DNA of 64,000 nt from Micrococcaceae bacterium Sec5.8 (GTDB lineage Bacteria; Actinomycetota; Actinomycetes; Actinomycetales; Micrococcaceae). The notes under the pieces are model-generated. The model was not told the DNA's origin. It did no database searches and was given only the letters and a program-made list of their open reading frames with translations. Below, piece by piece: positions 35,204 through 43,886 of this stretch. Both the position numbers and the translations under genes were made by a program. The stretch lies in the NCBI GenBank assembly GCA_039636775.1, contig CP143429.1, forward strand, positions 2,728,001 through 2,792,000, in the 5' to 3' direction. Position 1 is the first letter of the stretch. Every line of letters begins with the position of its first letter.

Positions 35204-36838
35204 CTACTTGGAAATGACACCAAGGCGGGTCTTGAAGGACGCATCGAGGGTTTTTTCGACACCCTTGACGTCCTTGCCGGCGACCATGAGCTGGGCGCCC
35301 TGCAACAGCGGCAGCGTTGACAGGTCCTTGGCGACGGCCGTCTGGGCCTCACCGAGGACCTTTTCGCGCTCACCCTTGTCAACGGTGGTCAGCTGCTTGC
35401 TGATCAGGTCCGTGACGGCGGGGTTTTCGTAGTGGTTCTTCAGGAAGTTGCCGGGGACGAAGAACGGCGTGAGGTAGTTGTCAGCGTCGGAGTAGTCCGG
35501 GAACCAGCCGAGCTGGTACACGGGGTACGCATCAGCCGTGCGGTCCTTGGAGTAGGTGACCCATTCGGTGGACTGCAGCTCAACTTTGAACAGGCCAGAC
35601 TTTTCGAGCTGCTCCTTGATCATGGCGTATTCGTCACCCGAGGACTTGCCGTAGTGGTCCGGGTTGTACTGGAGCTTGATGGTGACCGGAGCACTCACGC
35701 CGGCGTCGGCGAAGGCCTTCTTGGCTTTATCGACGCTGGGCTTGCCGCTGCCGTCACCGTACATTTCCTTGAGCGGCTGGATGGCCCCGACGAAGCCGTC
35801 CGGAACAACAGAGTAGGCCGGCAGGTAGGTCCCCTTGTAGACCTGGCTGGCGATCGCGTCGCGGTCGACGACGTCGGCCATGGCCTGCCGCACGGCGAGG
35901 GCCTTGGCGGGATCGGCATCGGCGGCCTTGGCACCGAACGGCATGGTGTCGAAGTTGAACACGATGTAGCGCAGTTCACCACCCGGTCCCTTGTAGACCT
36001 TGACCTTGGAGTCCTTTTCGAGGTCGGCGGCGTCGGTGGCCGTCAGGCTGCGGCCGGCGACGTCGATGTTGCCCTGCTGGACATCCAGCTTGAGGTTGTT
36101 CGAATCGGCGTAGTACTTGATCGTGGCGCCGCCGTTGGCCGGCTTGCCAAGCAGGCCCTGGTAGTCCGGGTTGACCTTGAGGCCCACGAGTTCGTTCTTC
36201 TTATAGCTTTCGATCGTGTAGGGACCGGCGAAGGGCTTGCCCTTGACGATCTCATCGTCCGTCAACAACTTGTCCGCCGGAAAGACTTCTTCGTCAATGA
36301 TCGGACCGGCATTGGCTGCAAGGACGCCCGGGAAGACCTGGTCGTTGCCGGCCTTGAGCGTGAACACCACGGTGGAGTCGTCCTTGACCGTCACCGAATC
36401 GAGGTTGCCCAGCAGCGAGGCGGGACCGTTGTCGTCAGCGATCTTGACGACGCGGTCGATGGAGAACTTCACATCGGAGGACGTCAGGGCGTGGCCGTTG
36501 GCGAACTTCAGGCCGGGCTTGAGCTTGACCGTGTACTCGGTGGGGCTCGTGAAGGATGCCGACTCGGCGATGTCCGGCGTGGAGTCGGCGGTGCCGGGCT
36601 TCGAGTTGAGCAGGAACGGGTAGATCTGGTTCATCACCATGAAGGAGCCGGCATCGTAAGAGCCGGCCGGGTCGAGGGTGACGACCTTGTCGGTGGTGCC
36701 ATACGTCACGGTGCCTCCGCCGGCGGCGCTGCCGGTGGACGTACCGCCGCCGGAAGGGCCGGTGCAGGCGGTTAGTGCGAAGGCGGATACCCCGGCGAGC
36801 GCGATGGCGCTCTGCAGGGCCTTTTTGTTCATTGCCAT
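35204..36838 (-). CDS. Peptide ABC transporter substrate-binding lipoprotein
   Basis: A 544-residue SBP_bac_5 (DppA/OppA-type) lipoprotein. The signal peptide ends in the lipobox ALTAC with lipidated Cys25; a Gly/Ser-rich linker (GPSGGGTSTGSAAGGG) follows. The family regions SYDAGSFMVMNQIYPFLLNS, TEYTVKLKPGLKFANGHALTSSDVKFSIDRV and the C-terminal YPVYQLGWFPDYSDADNYLTPFF are visible. It captures oligopeptides (or related solutes) outside the membrane and hands them to the permeases encoded downstream. Two in-frame ATGs occur at 36838 and 36832; I use the first. It heads the operon. Confidence 0.93.
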   Translation of the reverse strand: MAMNKKALQSAIALAGVSAFALTACTGPSGGGTSTGSAAGGGTVTYGTTDKVVTLDPAGSYDAGSFMVMNQIYPFLLNSKPGTADSTPDIAESASFTSPTEYTVKLKPGLKFANGHALTSSDVKFSIDRVVKIADDNGPASLLGNLDSVTVKDDSTVVFTLKAGNDQVFPGVLAANAGPIIDEEVFPADKLLTDDEIVKGKPFAGPYTIESYKKNELVGLKVNPDYQGLLGKPANGGATIKYYADSNNLKLDVQQGNIDVAGRSLTATDAADLEKDSKVKVYKGPGGELRYIVFNFDTMPFGAKAADADPAKALAVRQAMADVVDRDAIASQVYKGTYLPAYSVVPDGFVGAIQPLKEMYGDGSGKPSVDKAKKAFADAGVSAPVTIKLQYNPDHYGKSSGDEYAMIKEQLEKSGLFKVELQSTEWVTYSKDRTADAYPVYQLGWFPDYSDADNYLTPFFVPGNFLKNHYENPAVTDLISKQLTTVDKGEREKVLGEAQTAVAKDLSTLPLLQGAQLMVAGKDVKGVEKTLDASFKTRLGVISK

Positions 36839-37146
36839 CTGTGGACTTTCTGTTCGATGCGTACTGGGGCGCTGCCCGGAACTGATGTTGGTCATGACGC
36901 GGGGCAGAGCACTGTCCTGATGCCTTGATTCAACCAGACCACCATCAGGTAAATCGTTACATCTTGTGAGATGAGACACAAAATTTATCCGATTGGGCCA
37001 CGCCTGTCATTTTCTTCGCTGCCCAAGGGCGGGGCCGGCCGGTTCCGGCCGACAAAAAAGCCGCACACCCGAGGTGTGCGGCTCCTGGGCCCGGCCGTCC
37101 GACGGCCGTCCGTCCGCTGGCCGGCCGCCCGCTGGCAGGCCGCCCG
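36839..37146. other. 308-bp intergenic region
   Basis: Between the binding-protein start (36838) and the mnmA stop (37147). The first ~150 bases are relatively AT-rich (around 36940-36990, including ATCTTGTGAGATGAGACAC) and must hold the promoter of the peptide-transporter operon. The middle contains the mnmA terminator (37053-37083). The last part (37085-37146) is a GC-rich imperfect repeat running into the end of mnmA. No coding frame is supported. Confidence 0.7.
37053..37083 (-). terminator. Intrinsic terminator of the cysteine desulfurase-mnmA operon
   Basis: A perfect 11-bp stem (AGCCGCACACC / GGTGTGCGGCT) with a 3-nt loop; on the minus strand it is followed by seven T residues. It lies about 65 bp beyond the mnmA stop. 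Confidence 0.9.
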
Positions 37147-38259
37147 CTAAAGGACCGCCCGCTGCAGCGACCGGGCGGCGTCGATGGTGGCCTGTCCCAG
37201 GACCCGGCTGCCCTGGTAGAGCACCACAGTTTGCCCGGGGGCCACGCCGCGCAGCGGTTCCGTCAGGGTGACAACGAGGTCGCCGTGGTCCATGTGCGCC
37301 GTTGCGGGCACAGGGTCGCCATGGGCGCGGACCTGGGCGTAGCAGTCGAATTGCCCGCCGGTGGCAATCTCCGCGATGGGCAGCCCGGCCCAGGACACTT
37401 TGATGCCCCGGATCTCGTCGATGGCCAACAGCGCCTCGGGCCCGACGACCACTTTGTTCTCCTTGGGCCGGATCTCCAGCACAAAGCGCGGCTTGCCGTC
37501 GGCGGCCGGGGTTCCCAGCTTCAGGCCGCGGCGCTGGCCGACGGTGAAGGCGTTGGCGCCCGGGTGCTCGCCGACCTTGGCGCCGGATTCATCCACGATG
37601 TCGCCGGTCGTCATGTCGATTTTCTCGGCCAGCCAGCCGGCGGTGTCGCCGTCGGGGATGAAGCAGATGTCGTGGCTGTCGGGCTTGTTGGCCACGGACA
37701 GGCCGCGGCGCTCGGCCTCGGCGCGGACCTCGGCCTTGGAGGGCGTGTCCGCGAGCGGGAACATGGAGTGCCTGAGTTGCTCGTGCGTGAGGACACCGAG
37801 CACGTAGCTCTGGTCCTTGGCCCAGTCAGCGGCCCGGTGCAGCTCCGGGTTGCCCTGGGCGTCGGTGATCACCTTGGCGTAGTGGCCGGTGCACACGGCG
37901 TCGAACCCCAAGGCGATCGCCTTCTCCAACAGCGCGGCGAACTTAATCCGCTCATTGCAGCGCATGCAGGGGTTGGGGGTACGGCCTGCAGCGTACTCGT
38001 CGATGAAGTCCTGGACGACGTCTTCCTTGAAACGCTCGGAGAAGTCCCACACGTAGTAAGGGATACCGAGCACGTCGCAGGCCCGCCAGGCATCGCGGGA
38101 ATCCTCGATGGTGCAGCAGCCGCGGCTGCCGGTGCGCAGGGTGCCCGGCATCCGCGATAGGGCAAGGTGGACGCCGACGACGTCGTGCCCGGCCTCGACG
38201 GCGCGGGCTGCGGCAACGGCGGAATCGACGCCGCCGCTCATGGCTGCAAGAACTCGCAT
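37147..38259 (-). CDS. mnmA: tRNA-uridine 2-sulfurtransferase MnmA
   Basis: A 370-residue cytosolic enzyme that thiolates U34 of Lys, Glu and Gln tRNAs. The N-terminal PP-loop [13 protein letters not shown] (~6-18), the catalytic cysteines in [12 protein letters not shown] and HDICFIPDG, and the GQRRGLKLG segment are all present. The extreme C-terminus (RSLQRAVL) is encoded within a GC-rich imperfect 15-bp repeat, and the stop codon lies in that repeat. The start ATG at 38259 gives the canonical [14 protein letters not shown]-terminus. It follows the cysteine desulfurase gene, which would supply the persulfide sulfur; the same pairing occurs in mycobacteria (Rv3024c-Rv3025c). Confidence 0.96.
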   Translation of the reverse strand: MRVLAAMSGGVDSAVAAARAVEAGHDVVGVHLALSRMPGTLRTGSRGCCTIEDSRDAWRACDVLGIPYYVWDFSERFKEDVVQDFIDEYAAGRTPNPCMRCNERIKFAALLEKAIALGFDAVCTGHYAKVITDAQGNPELHRAADWAKDQSYVLGVLTHEQLRHSMFPLADTPSKAEVRAEAERRGLSVANKPDSHDICFIPDGDTAGWLAEKIDMTTGDIVDESGAKVGEHPGANAFTVGQRRGLKLGTPAADGKPRFVLEIRPKENKVVVGPEALLAIDEIRGIKVSWAGLPIAEIATGGQFDCYAQVRAHGDPVPATAHMDHGDLVVTLTEPLRGVAPGQTVVLYQGSRVLGQATIDAARSLQRAVL

Positions 38260-38388
38260 ACTGGCTTTCTGTGGGGGCTGGTGAATGCCGGCGTCGGATA
38301 GCACAACGCCCTGCTGGTCCATTCTATCGCCACGCCGTTTTCTGCCCAAAAAACGTCCGGGGCGCATCGCTGCAGCCCGGGCCGTCCG

Positions 38389-39618
38389 TTAGCCAGGACC
38401 GGCGGACCGGCGGGCCACGGTGCCGGCGGTCTGGATGCTGGATTCGTGCCCCGCCATGCCGGCCTGGCGCGCGCGGGAGTAGGCGCCGGGCAGGGCAGCG
38501 AGCAACGCGTCGACGTCGGCCCCGGTGGAGGAATGGCCCAGGCTGAAGCGCTGGGCTCCCCGGGCCGTGTCCTCATCCAGCCCCATGGCCAGCAATACGT
38601 GGGAGGGCCGGGGCACGCCCGCGGTGCAGGCGGACCCGGTGGAAGATTCGACGCCGGCCAGATCCAGCAGAAACAGCAGCGAGTCACCTTCGCAGCCCGG
38701 AAAAGTGAAATGCACATTGCCCGGGAGCCGCCTGCTACCGGGAGCCCCGCGCAGAACGGCGTCGGGCACGGCCGTCCGGACGCCGTCGATCAGCCGGTCC
38801 CGGAGCGCCGCGATGCGGCCCGCTTCGACCCGGAGCGAGGCAGTGACGGCTTCGGCTGCCGCGGCGAAGGCCGCAATCGACGCGGTGTCGAGCGTTCCGG
38901 AGCGGACGTCGCGCTCCTGCCCTCCGCCGTGCTGGACCGGAGTCAGCTTCACGGCGCGTCCCAGCAGCAGCGCCCCGACGCCGACCGGGCCGCCGATCTT
39001 GTGCCCGGACACCGACATGGCAGCGAGGCCACTGGCACGGAAGTCCACGGGCACGGAGCCGAAGGCCTGGACGGCGTCGGAATGGACCGGAACCCCGGCC
39101 CCGTGGGCCAGCCGCACGATCTCGGCCATGGGCTGGATGCTGCCGACCTCGTTGTTGGCCCACATCACCGTGACGAGAGCGATCGACGCAGGGTCCCGCG
39201 CAAGCTCCTCGGCCAGCACGGAAAGCTCAACGATGCCGTCCGCGTCCACGGGCAGCCAGGTCACCTCGGCTCCTTCATGGCGCTCGAGCCACTCGACGGT
39301 GTCGAGCACGGCGTGGTGCTCGACGGCGGTGCACAGAATGCGGGTACGGGCCGGGTTCTCAGCGCGCCGGGCCCAGTAGAGGCCCTTAACGGCGAGGTTG
39401 TCGGCCTCCGTTCCACCCGAGGTGAAGATCACTTCCGAGGGGTGCGCGCCGGCCGCAGCCGCCAGCACCTCGCGGGCGTCCTCCACGGCACGCCGGGCGC
39501 GGCGGCCCGATCCGTGCAGCGAGGACGGGTTGCCGGTCCGGGCCAGTTCGCGGGTCAGCGCGGCCAGGGCCTCCGGTGCAAGGGTGGTGGTGGCGGCATG
39601 ATCAAGGTAGACGGACAC
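38389..39618 (-). CDS. Cysteine desulfurase (NifS/IscS family)
   Basis: A 409-residue PLP enzyme that takes sulfur from cysteine and delivers it as a persulfide. It has the N-terminal [26 protein letters not shown], the cofactor-stacking His in [11 protein letters not shown], the PLP-lysine in [17 protein letters not shown], and the mobile catalytic Cys loop in [13 protein letters not shown] (Cys at ~330). Located directly before mnmA, so tRNA thiolation is the likely client, possibly with Fe-S assembly as well. A GTG start at 39618 is supported by a perfect -10-like TAGAAT exactly 6 nt upstream, suggesting a leaderless mRNA. It is divergent from the EamA gene. Confidence 0.95.
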   Translation of the reverse strand: MSVYLDHAATTTLAPEALAALTRELARTGNPSSLHGSGRRARRAVEDAREVLAAAAGAHPSEVIFTSGGTEADNLAVKGLYWARRAENPARTRILCTAVEHHAVLDTVEWLERHEGAEVTWLPVDADGIVELSVLAEELARDPASIALVTVMWANNEVGSIQPMAEIVRLAHGAGVPVHSDAVQAFGSVPVDFRASGLAAMSVSGHKIGGPVGVGALLLGRAVKLTPVQHGGGQERDVRSGTLDTASIAAFAAAAEAVTASLRVEAGRIAALRDRLIDGVRTAVPDAVLRGAPGSRRLPGNVHFTFPGCEGDSLLFLLDLAGVESSTGSACTAGVPRPSHVLLAMGLDEDTARGAQRFSLGHSSTGADVDALLAALPGAYSRARQAGMAGHESSIQTAGTVARRSAGPG

Positions 39619-39624
39619 AAGGCA

Positions 39625-39630
39625 ATTCTA
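39625..39630 (-). promoter_or_regulatory. Putative -10 box of a leaderless promoter (cysteine desulfurase)
   Basis: TAGAAT on the minus strand followed by TGCCTT and then the GTG at 39618. No Shine-Dalgarno sequence precedes the start. Confidence 0.6.
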
Positions 39631-39656
39631 CCTGCGGGTCCCGGCCGGCACGGGTG

Positions 39657-39662
39657 TACATT
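39657..39662 (+). promoter_or_regulatory. Putative -10 box of a leaderless promoter (EamA transporter)
   Basis: TACATT followed by CGAGCG and then the GTG at 39669. It is divergent from, and only 26 bases away from, the mirror-image box of the cysteine desulfurase gene. Confidence 0.55.
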
Positions 39663-39668
39663 CGAGCG

Positions 39669-40550
39669 GTGAAAGCGTCCCTGTACCTTGTCCTTGCCGC
39701 CCTGTTCTGGTCCGGGAATTTCATTGTCGGCAAGGCTGCGGTGGAATCGATGACGCCACTGGACCTGACATTCTGGCGATGGACGCTCGCCGCCGTCCCG
39801 TTGCTGCTCCTGGCCCACGTCGTGGAGAAACCGGACTGGCACGCGGTCCTGCGCCGCTGGCCGGCGCTCCTGCTGCTGAGCGCACTGGGCATGAGCGGAT
39901 ACACCCTGCTGCTGTACGGCGCACTCGGCCAGACCTCCGCCGTGAACGCGGCCCTGATCACGTCAGCCAATCCGGCGCTGATCGTGGTGCTGGCGATCGT
40001 CCTCCTCGGCGAGCGGACGACACGCCTGGGCTGGTCCGGCATCTGCCTCGGCCTGCTCGGCGTATTGCTGGTCCTCACGCGGGGCGAGCTGCAGCGGGTG
40101 TTCAGTTTTTCTCTCAATGGTGGCGAAGTGCTGATGATCGGCGCGGCCGTCGTCTGGGCCTTCTACACAATCATCGCCCGCCGGCTGGATGTCCCTGCCA
40201 TCTCGGCGACTGCCGTCCAGGTGGCGATTGCGGCCGTAATGCTGGCCCCGTTCGCCCTCGCCGCACAGGTGCGGCTTCCGCAAACGCAGGCGGAGGCCTG
40301 GTCACTGGCCTACATCGTGGTCTTCCCGTCCCTGGGCGCCTATTTGTTGTGGAACATTGCCCTGAAGACCACCCCGCCGGGTACCGCGGGGAACTACCTG
40401 AACCTGATCGTGGTCTTCACGGCCGTCATCACCGTGGCGCTGGGAACGCCGCTCACCCTGGTCCAGGTGGCGGGCGGCATCATGGTCGTCGTGGGCGTCC
40501 TGCTGACCGGCATCAAGGCGAAGGATCACGCACGGCGGCGCGTTGCCTGA
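39669..40550 (+). CDS. EamA/DMT-superfamily transporter
   Basis: A 293-residue inner-membrane protein with ten predicted helices in two EamA repeats (first repeat from LYLVLAALFWSGNFIVGKAAVE, second from LNGGEVLMIGAAVVWAFYTIIARR). Characteristic short motifs are FWSGNF, FWRW and, in the second repeat, YLLWNIALKTTPPGTAGNYLNL. Family members export amino acids, nucleosides or other metabolites; the substrate here cannot be read from the sequence. The GTG at 39669 is chosen from the TANNNT-N6-GTG arrangement and the natural start of the first helix. It is convergent with the lipid kinase gene. Confidence 0.9.
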   Translation: MKASLYLVLAALFWSGNFIVGKAAVESMTPLDLTFWRWTLAAVPLLLLAHVVEKPDWHAVLRRWPALLLLSALGMSGYTLLLYGALGQTSAVNAALITSANPALIVVLAIVLLGERTTRLGWSGICLGLLGVLLVLTRGELQRVFSFSLNGGEVLMIGAAVVWAFYTIIARRLDVPAISATAVQVAIAAVMLAPFALAAQVRLPQTQAEAWSLAYIVVFPSLGAYLLWNIALKTTPPGTAGNYLNLIVVFTAVITVALGTPLTLVQVAGGIMVVVGVLLTGIKAKDHARRRVA

Positions 40551-40571
40551 TCCGGGAGTTGCCCCCGCGGG

Positions 40572-41474
40572 CTAGGCCAGGACGCGAACAGCATCGGGAA
40601 CCACCTCGATGGTCAGCGGCAACGGGCCGAGCCGCTCACCATCGGCGTATGCCACCACGTTCGCCGCCGACAGCACCACCTTTCGCACCCGCCGGATCTG
40701 AACCGCCGGATGCCCCAGATGACCGCCGGAGAAGACCCGTGGAAAGACCTTCAGCAAGCCGGCGCGCGACAGCGGGCTGACAATGAAGAGGTCCAGACAG
40801 CCGTCGTCGAGCAGGGCGTTGGGGGTAATCCTCATGCCGCCGCCGATCGATTGACCGTTGGCGACCGAGATCAGCATTGCGCCTTGCTGCCAGCGCTCGC
40901 CGTCCGCCGTCACCGTGTAGTTGATCGGCCGGAACGAGACAAGCTCCCGGAGCAGGGCCAGGTGGTAGCGGGCTTTCCCCCGGGGCCACCGCCAGGCGTT
41001 GGCCCGTTCGTTGACTGCCGCGTCGAACCCGGCGGAGACCACTCCGGCGAACCAGCAGGACCGGCCTTCGGATGTCGCCCGTCCTGCGTCGATCAGCCGG
41101 CCGCCGGACGCCAGCGCCTCGAGCACCCTGGCGCAGGCCGCGGGTACGTCGTGGGCGGGCAGGCCGAGCGCTCTCGCCATGTCGTTTCCCGTGCCGGTCG
41201 GAACGATCCCCAGGGGAATTGCGCCGAAGGGCGCGCCCCTTCCCGCGAGCGCGTTGACGCCAAGGTGGACCATGCCGTCGCCACCTACGACGACGAGCGC
41301 GTCCACCCCCGAGACGAGCGCCTGGTCCACGGACAGCGCGAGCGCGGCATAACTGTCCGCGGAAAGGACCAGCACCTCCGCCCCGGCATCCCGGAAGCAC
41401 TTGGCCGCCTCGCCGCCGGCGTGGAGCCCGCGGCTGAAGGAAGCCCGTGGGTTGACGGCGACAGCGATGACCAT
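40572..41474 (-). CDS. Diacylglycerol/lipid kinase-family protein
   Basis: A 300-residue DAGK-catalytic-domain protein. Visible motifs are VNPRASFSRG at the N-terminus, the nucleotide-binding VVVGGDGMVHLGVNAL (GGDG, ~70-85), IPLGIVPTGTGNDMARALGLP (~95-115), and the C-terminal ANGQSIGGGMRITPNALLDDGCLDLFIV. It probably phosphorylates diacylglycerol or a related lipid at the membrane, returning it to phospholipid or lipoteichoic precursors. The ATG at 41474 begins just before the first strand; CATAAT or TAATTT lies 5-7 nt upstream, again suggestive of a leaderless start. It is divergent from the DnaJ-like gene. Confidence 0.9.
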   Translation of the reverse strand: MVIAVAVNPRASFSRGLHAGGEAAKCFRDAGAEVLVLSADSYAALALSVDQALVSGVDALVVVGGDGMVHLGVNALAGRGAPFGAIPLGIVPTGTGNDMARALGLPAHDVPAACARVLEALASGGRLIDAGRATSEGRSCWFAGVVSAGFDAAVNERANAWRWPRGKARYHLALLRELVSFRPINYTVTADGERWQQGAMLISVANGQSIGGGMRITPNALLDDGCLDLFIVSPLSRAGLLKVFPRVFSGGHLGHPAVQIRRVRKVVLSAANVVAYADGERLGPLPLTIEVVPDAVRVLA

Positions 41475-41598
41475 GCGCGAAATTATGCCAGCCGCAGGGA
41501 ACCTTCCGTCCCCTTGCGCTCGTTCTTGTCCTTGCCGGTTAAACTGGCCAGGCCGGACGTCCAGGATGGGCTGGCACCATCGACGCAAAGGATTTTGC

Positions 41599-42555
41599 TT
41601 GACGCAGGGCAACAGCTCGCATTACCAGGTGCTCCGCATCCCCGTGACGGCGACGGATAAGGAAATCAAAGTGGCCTACCGCCGGGCCGCACGCACGGCC
41701 CACCCTGATCACGGCGGTGACCCCGCCGCGTTCCGGCGCGTCACGCTCGCGTACGAGACGCTGATCGATGCCAGAAGCCGGGCTGAGTACGACCGGTCCT
41801 ACGGCGGCGGACGCGGCGCCTTCGCAGGCCCGTCCCCCGATGAGGGGGCGCACTTTGATGCTCCCGCCGCCCGGAGCCGCGCCTCAGCGAATGTCCGGCG
41901 GCCCAATACCCCCCGCAACACGGCGGCGGACGCTGCCGTGTTCGTGCCGCCGTTCGAGCAATACGCGGGGACCAACGAGGTGCCGCTGATCCCGGAAAGC
42001 CTCGCCCGGCAGCAGGTTCACGGGCTGCCGCGCAAGCGGGGAATTTTCGGAGCGGAGGCCAGGATCCAGCGGGAGATGCGGACGGTGCAGCTCATCAGCC
42101 GGCAGATCCTTCCTGCGATCCCGGCCGCGCGCCTAGTCAACGGATTGCAGTCCCCCGCGGACAACAGCCACATCGACCACGTCGTCCTCTCGGGCTACCG
42201 CATGGCCATTCTCGGTTCGATGCTGCTGCCGCCCGGTGCCTATGCGTGGAACGGCGCCGCCCTCACCCACGGCGGCCGGTCCATCGCCCCGCCCCAGCTG
42301 TCCCATGTGGTGCGCCGGATGCAGGATATCTTTCCGGAACTCAATGTGACCGGCTGGACCGTCGTCCACAGCACTGACGGCAACCTGCACGAACCGGTCA
42401 TCGACCGGCACCGCCGCTCCGAAGCGCAGGAGACCGTGCAGGTGGTCAACGCCGCAGGGCTGGTACGGGGACTCAAACAGTTCCTGAGTTCAGGTCCGGC
42501 CCCCAACACCGTCATTGTTCCGGTGCTGGCCCGTCTGCTGCGCGGAATGCACTAG
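41599..42555 (+). CDS. J-domain protein with NERD-like C-terminal region
   Basis: A 318-residue protein. The N-terminal J domain (~5-70: SSHYQVLRIPVTATDKEIKVAYRRAARTAHPDHGGDPAAFRRVTLAYETL) contains the essential HPD tripeptide needed to stimulate an Hsp70 ATPase. There is no Gly/Phe or zinc region, so it is a type III J protein. A linker (~80-150) leads to a C-terminal domain with HIDHVVLSGYRMAILGSMLLPPGAYAW (~195-220), similar to the NERD nuclease-related fold. TTG start at 41599 with AAAGGA 6 nt upstream. It is followed after 21 bp by trmL. Confidence 0.85.
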   Translation: MTQGNSSHYQVLRIPVTATDKEIKVAYRRAARTAHPDHGGDPAAFRRVTLAYETLIDARSRAEYDRSYGGGRGAFAGPSPDEGAHFDAPAARSRASANVRRPNTPRNTAADAAVFVPPFEQYAGTNEVPLIPESLARQQVHGLPRKRGIFGAEARIQREMRTVQLISRQILPAIPAARLVNGLQSPADNSHIDHVVLSGYRMAILGSMLLPPGAYAWNGAALTHGGRSIAPPQLSHVVRRMQDIFPELNVTGWTVVHSTDGNLHEPVIDRHRRSEAQETVQVVNAAGLVRGLKQFLSSGPAPNTVIVPVLARLLRGMH

Positions 42556-42564
42556 CGGGCTCGC

Positions 42565-42570
42565 TAGGAT
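42565..42570 (+). promoter_or_regulatory. Putative -10 box of a leaderless promoter (trmL)
   Basis: TAGGAT, six bases, then the GTG at 42577. No Shine-Dalgarno sequence is seen; the box lies in the 21-bp gap after the J-domain gene. Confidence 0.5.
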
Positions 42571-42576
42571 GGGTGG

Positions 42577-43044
42577 GTGTTCCGCATCCTCTTCCATGCC
42601 CCCGAAATCCCCGGTAATACGGGCAACGCCATCCGCCTGGCTGCCATCACCGGAGCCGAACTGCACCTGGTCGAGCCCTTGGGCTTTGATTTCTCCGACG
42701 CGAAGCTGCGCCGTGCCGGCCTGGACTACCACGACCTCGCCGTCGTGACCGTCCACCCGGACATGGACGCTGCCTGGGCTGCTCTCGCACCGGAACGCGT
42801 CTTCGCGTTCACGTCCGACGGCGAAACCTCCTACACCGATATCAGCTACCGTCCCGGGGACGTGCTGATGTTCGGCTGCGAGTCCGTCGGCCTCCCGGAA
42901 GAACTCAAGCACGACCGGCATGTTACGTCCCGCGTCAGGCTGCCGATGCTTCCCGCGCTGCGTTCCTTAAACCTCGCGAACGCAGCCTCCATCGCGGTCT
43001 ACGAAGCCTGGCGACAGAACGGATTCGCCGGAGCCCGGCGGTAA
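42577..43044 (+). CDS. trmL: tRNA (cytidine/uridine-34-2'-O)-methyltransferase TrmL
   Basis: A 155-residue SPOUT methyltransferase. The motifs PEIPGNTGNAIRLAAITGAELHLVEPLGF (~8-35), MFGCESVGLPEEL (~98-110) and LRSLNLANAASIAVYEAWRQ (~128-150) match TrmL. It methylates the wobble ribose of certain Leu tRNAs using S-adenosylmethionine, with a knotted fold and activity as a dimer. GTG start at 42577. It is read in the same direction as the J-domain gene but probably has its own leaderless promoter. Confidence 0.95.
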   Translation: MFRILFHAPEIPGNTGNAIRLAAITGAELHLVEPLGFDFSDAKLRRAGLDYHDLAVVTVHPDMDAAWAALAPERVFAFTSDGETSYTDISYRPGDVLMFGCESVGLPEELKHDRHVTSRVRLPMLPALRSLNLANAASIAVYEAWRQNGFAGARR

Positions 43045-43279
43045 CCGCCGCGTCCGCCGTAACTTTTGCGGCGCCCGGCCCATCCGGCTGCCCGGCGGTC
43101 CCGAATTACTTCTGAAGCGCCTTCCAATCAGCGGGTGCACGGGAACGCGAAAGGAGCCGCAGGTGAGGACATCCTTGCTAGTGGACCGGTCCCACCACCG
43201 GCGTGCCGGAGCTGTTCCTGCCCCGTCAAGTGCCTGTCTTGACCCACGGCGGGCGGCGGGCACCCTATGCTTGAAGGTG

Positions 43280-43885
43280 ATGGAAACTCCCAACGCCCCG
43301 AACCCCGAGGCTGCCGCTCCCCCAGGCACGCCAGCCGACGTGAACCGCCGGCTTGCCGCGCTGCTGGGGCAGGTTGCGCGCGGTGACCAGGCAGCCTTCG
43401 CCGAGTTCTACGATCTCACGTCCCGGCGCGTCTTCGGCATGGCCCGGCGGGTGTTGATCGACGTCGAACTGAGCGAGGACACCACCCAGGAGGTCTTCCT
43501 CCAGGTCTGGCAGAATGCCGCCAAGTTCAATCCCGAGGCCGGCAGCCCGCTGGCGTGGCTCATGACCATCGCGCACCGCAGGGCCGTGGACAAAGTTAGA
43601 AGCTCCCAGTCGTCGACCGACAGGGAGGCAAAGTACGGCGCCAGCAGCCAGGACATCGACCACGACTCCGTCTCCGACGAGGTGGGCAGCCGGCTCGAGG
43701 CCGAGGCCGTGGTCCGGTGCCTGCAGACGCTGACCGATACACAGCAGGAATCCGTGCGGCTCGCTTACTACGGTGGCCTCACCTACCGGGAAGTCGCGGA
43801 GAGGCTCAATGCTGCGGTTCCCACCATCAAATCCCGAATCCGTGACGGACTGATCCGTCTCAAGACCTGTCTGGGGGTGAGTTGA
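43280..43885 (+). CDS. sigK: ECF sigma factor SigK
   Basis: A 201-residue ECF sigma factor with region 2 (ALLGQVARGDQAAFAEFYDLTSRRVFGMARRVLIDVELSEDTTQEVFLQVWQNAAKF and LAWLMTIAHRRAVDKVR) and region 4 (LQTLTDTQQESVRLAYYGGLTYREVAERLNAAVPTIKSRIRDGLIRLK). The region-2 and region-4 sequences and the adjacent anti-sigma gene match the SigK-RskA pair. The start could be the ATG at 43280 or the GTG at 43277; TATGCT lies just upstream. A longer frame reaching further upstream is unlikely. In mycobacteria SigK is released by regulated proteolysis of RskA and controls secreted-protein genes. The 235 bp upstream hold no other gene. Confidence 0.92.
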   Translation: METPNAPNPEAAAPPGTPADVNRRLAALLGQVARGDQAAFAEFYDLTSRRVFGMARRVLIDVELSEDTTQEVFLQVWQNAAKFNPEAGSPLAWLMTIAHRRAVDKVRSSQSSTDREAKYGASSQDIDHDSVSDEVGSRLEAEAVVRCLQTLTDTQQESVRLAYYGGLTYREVAERLNAAVPTIKSRIRDGLIRLKTCLGVS

Positions 43886-43886
43886 G

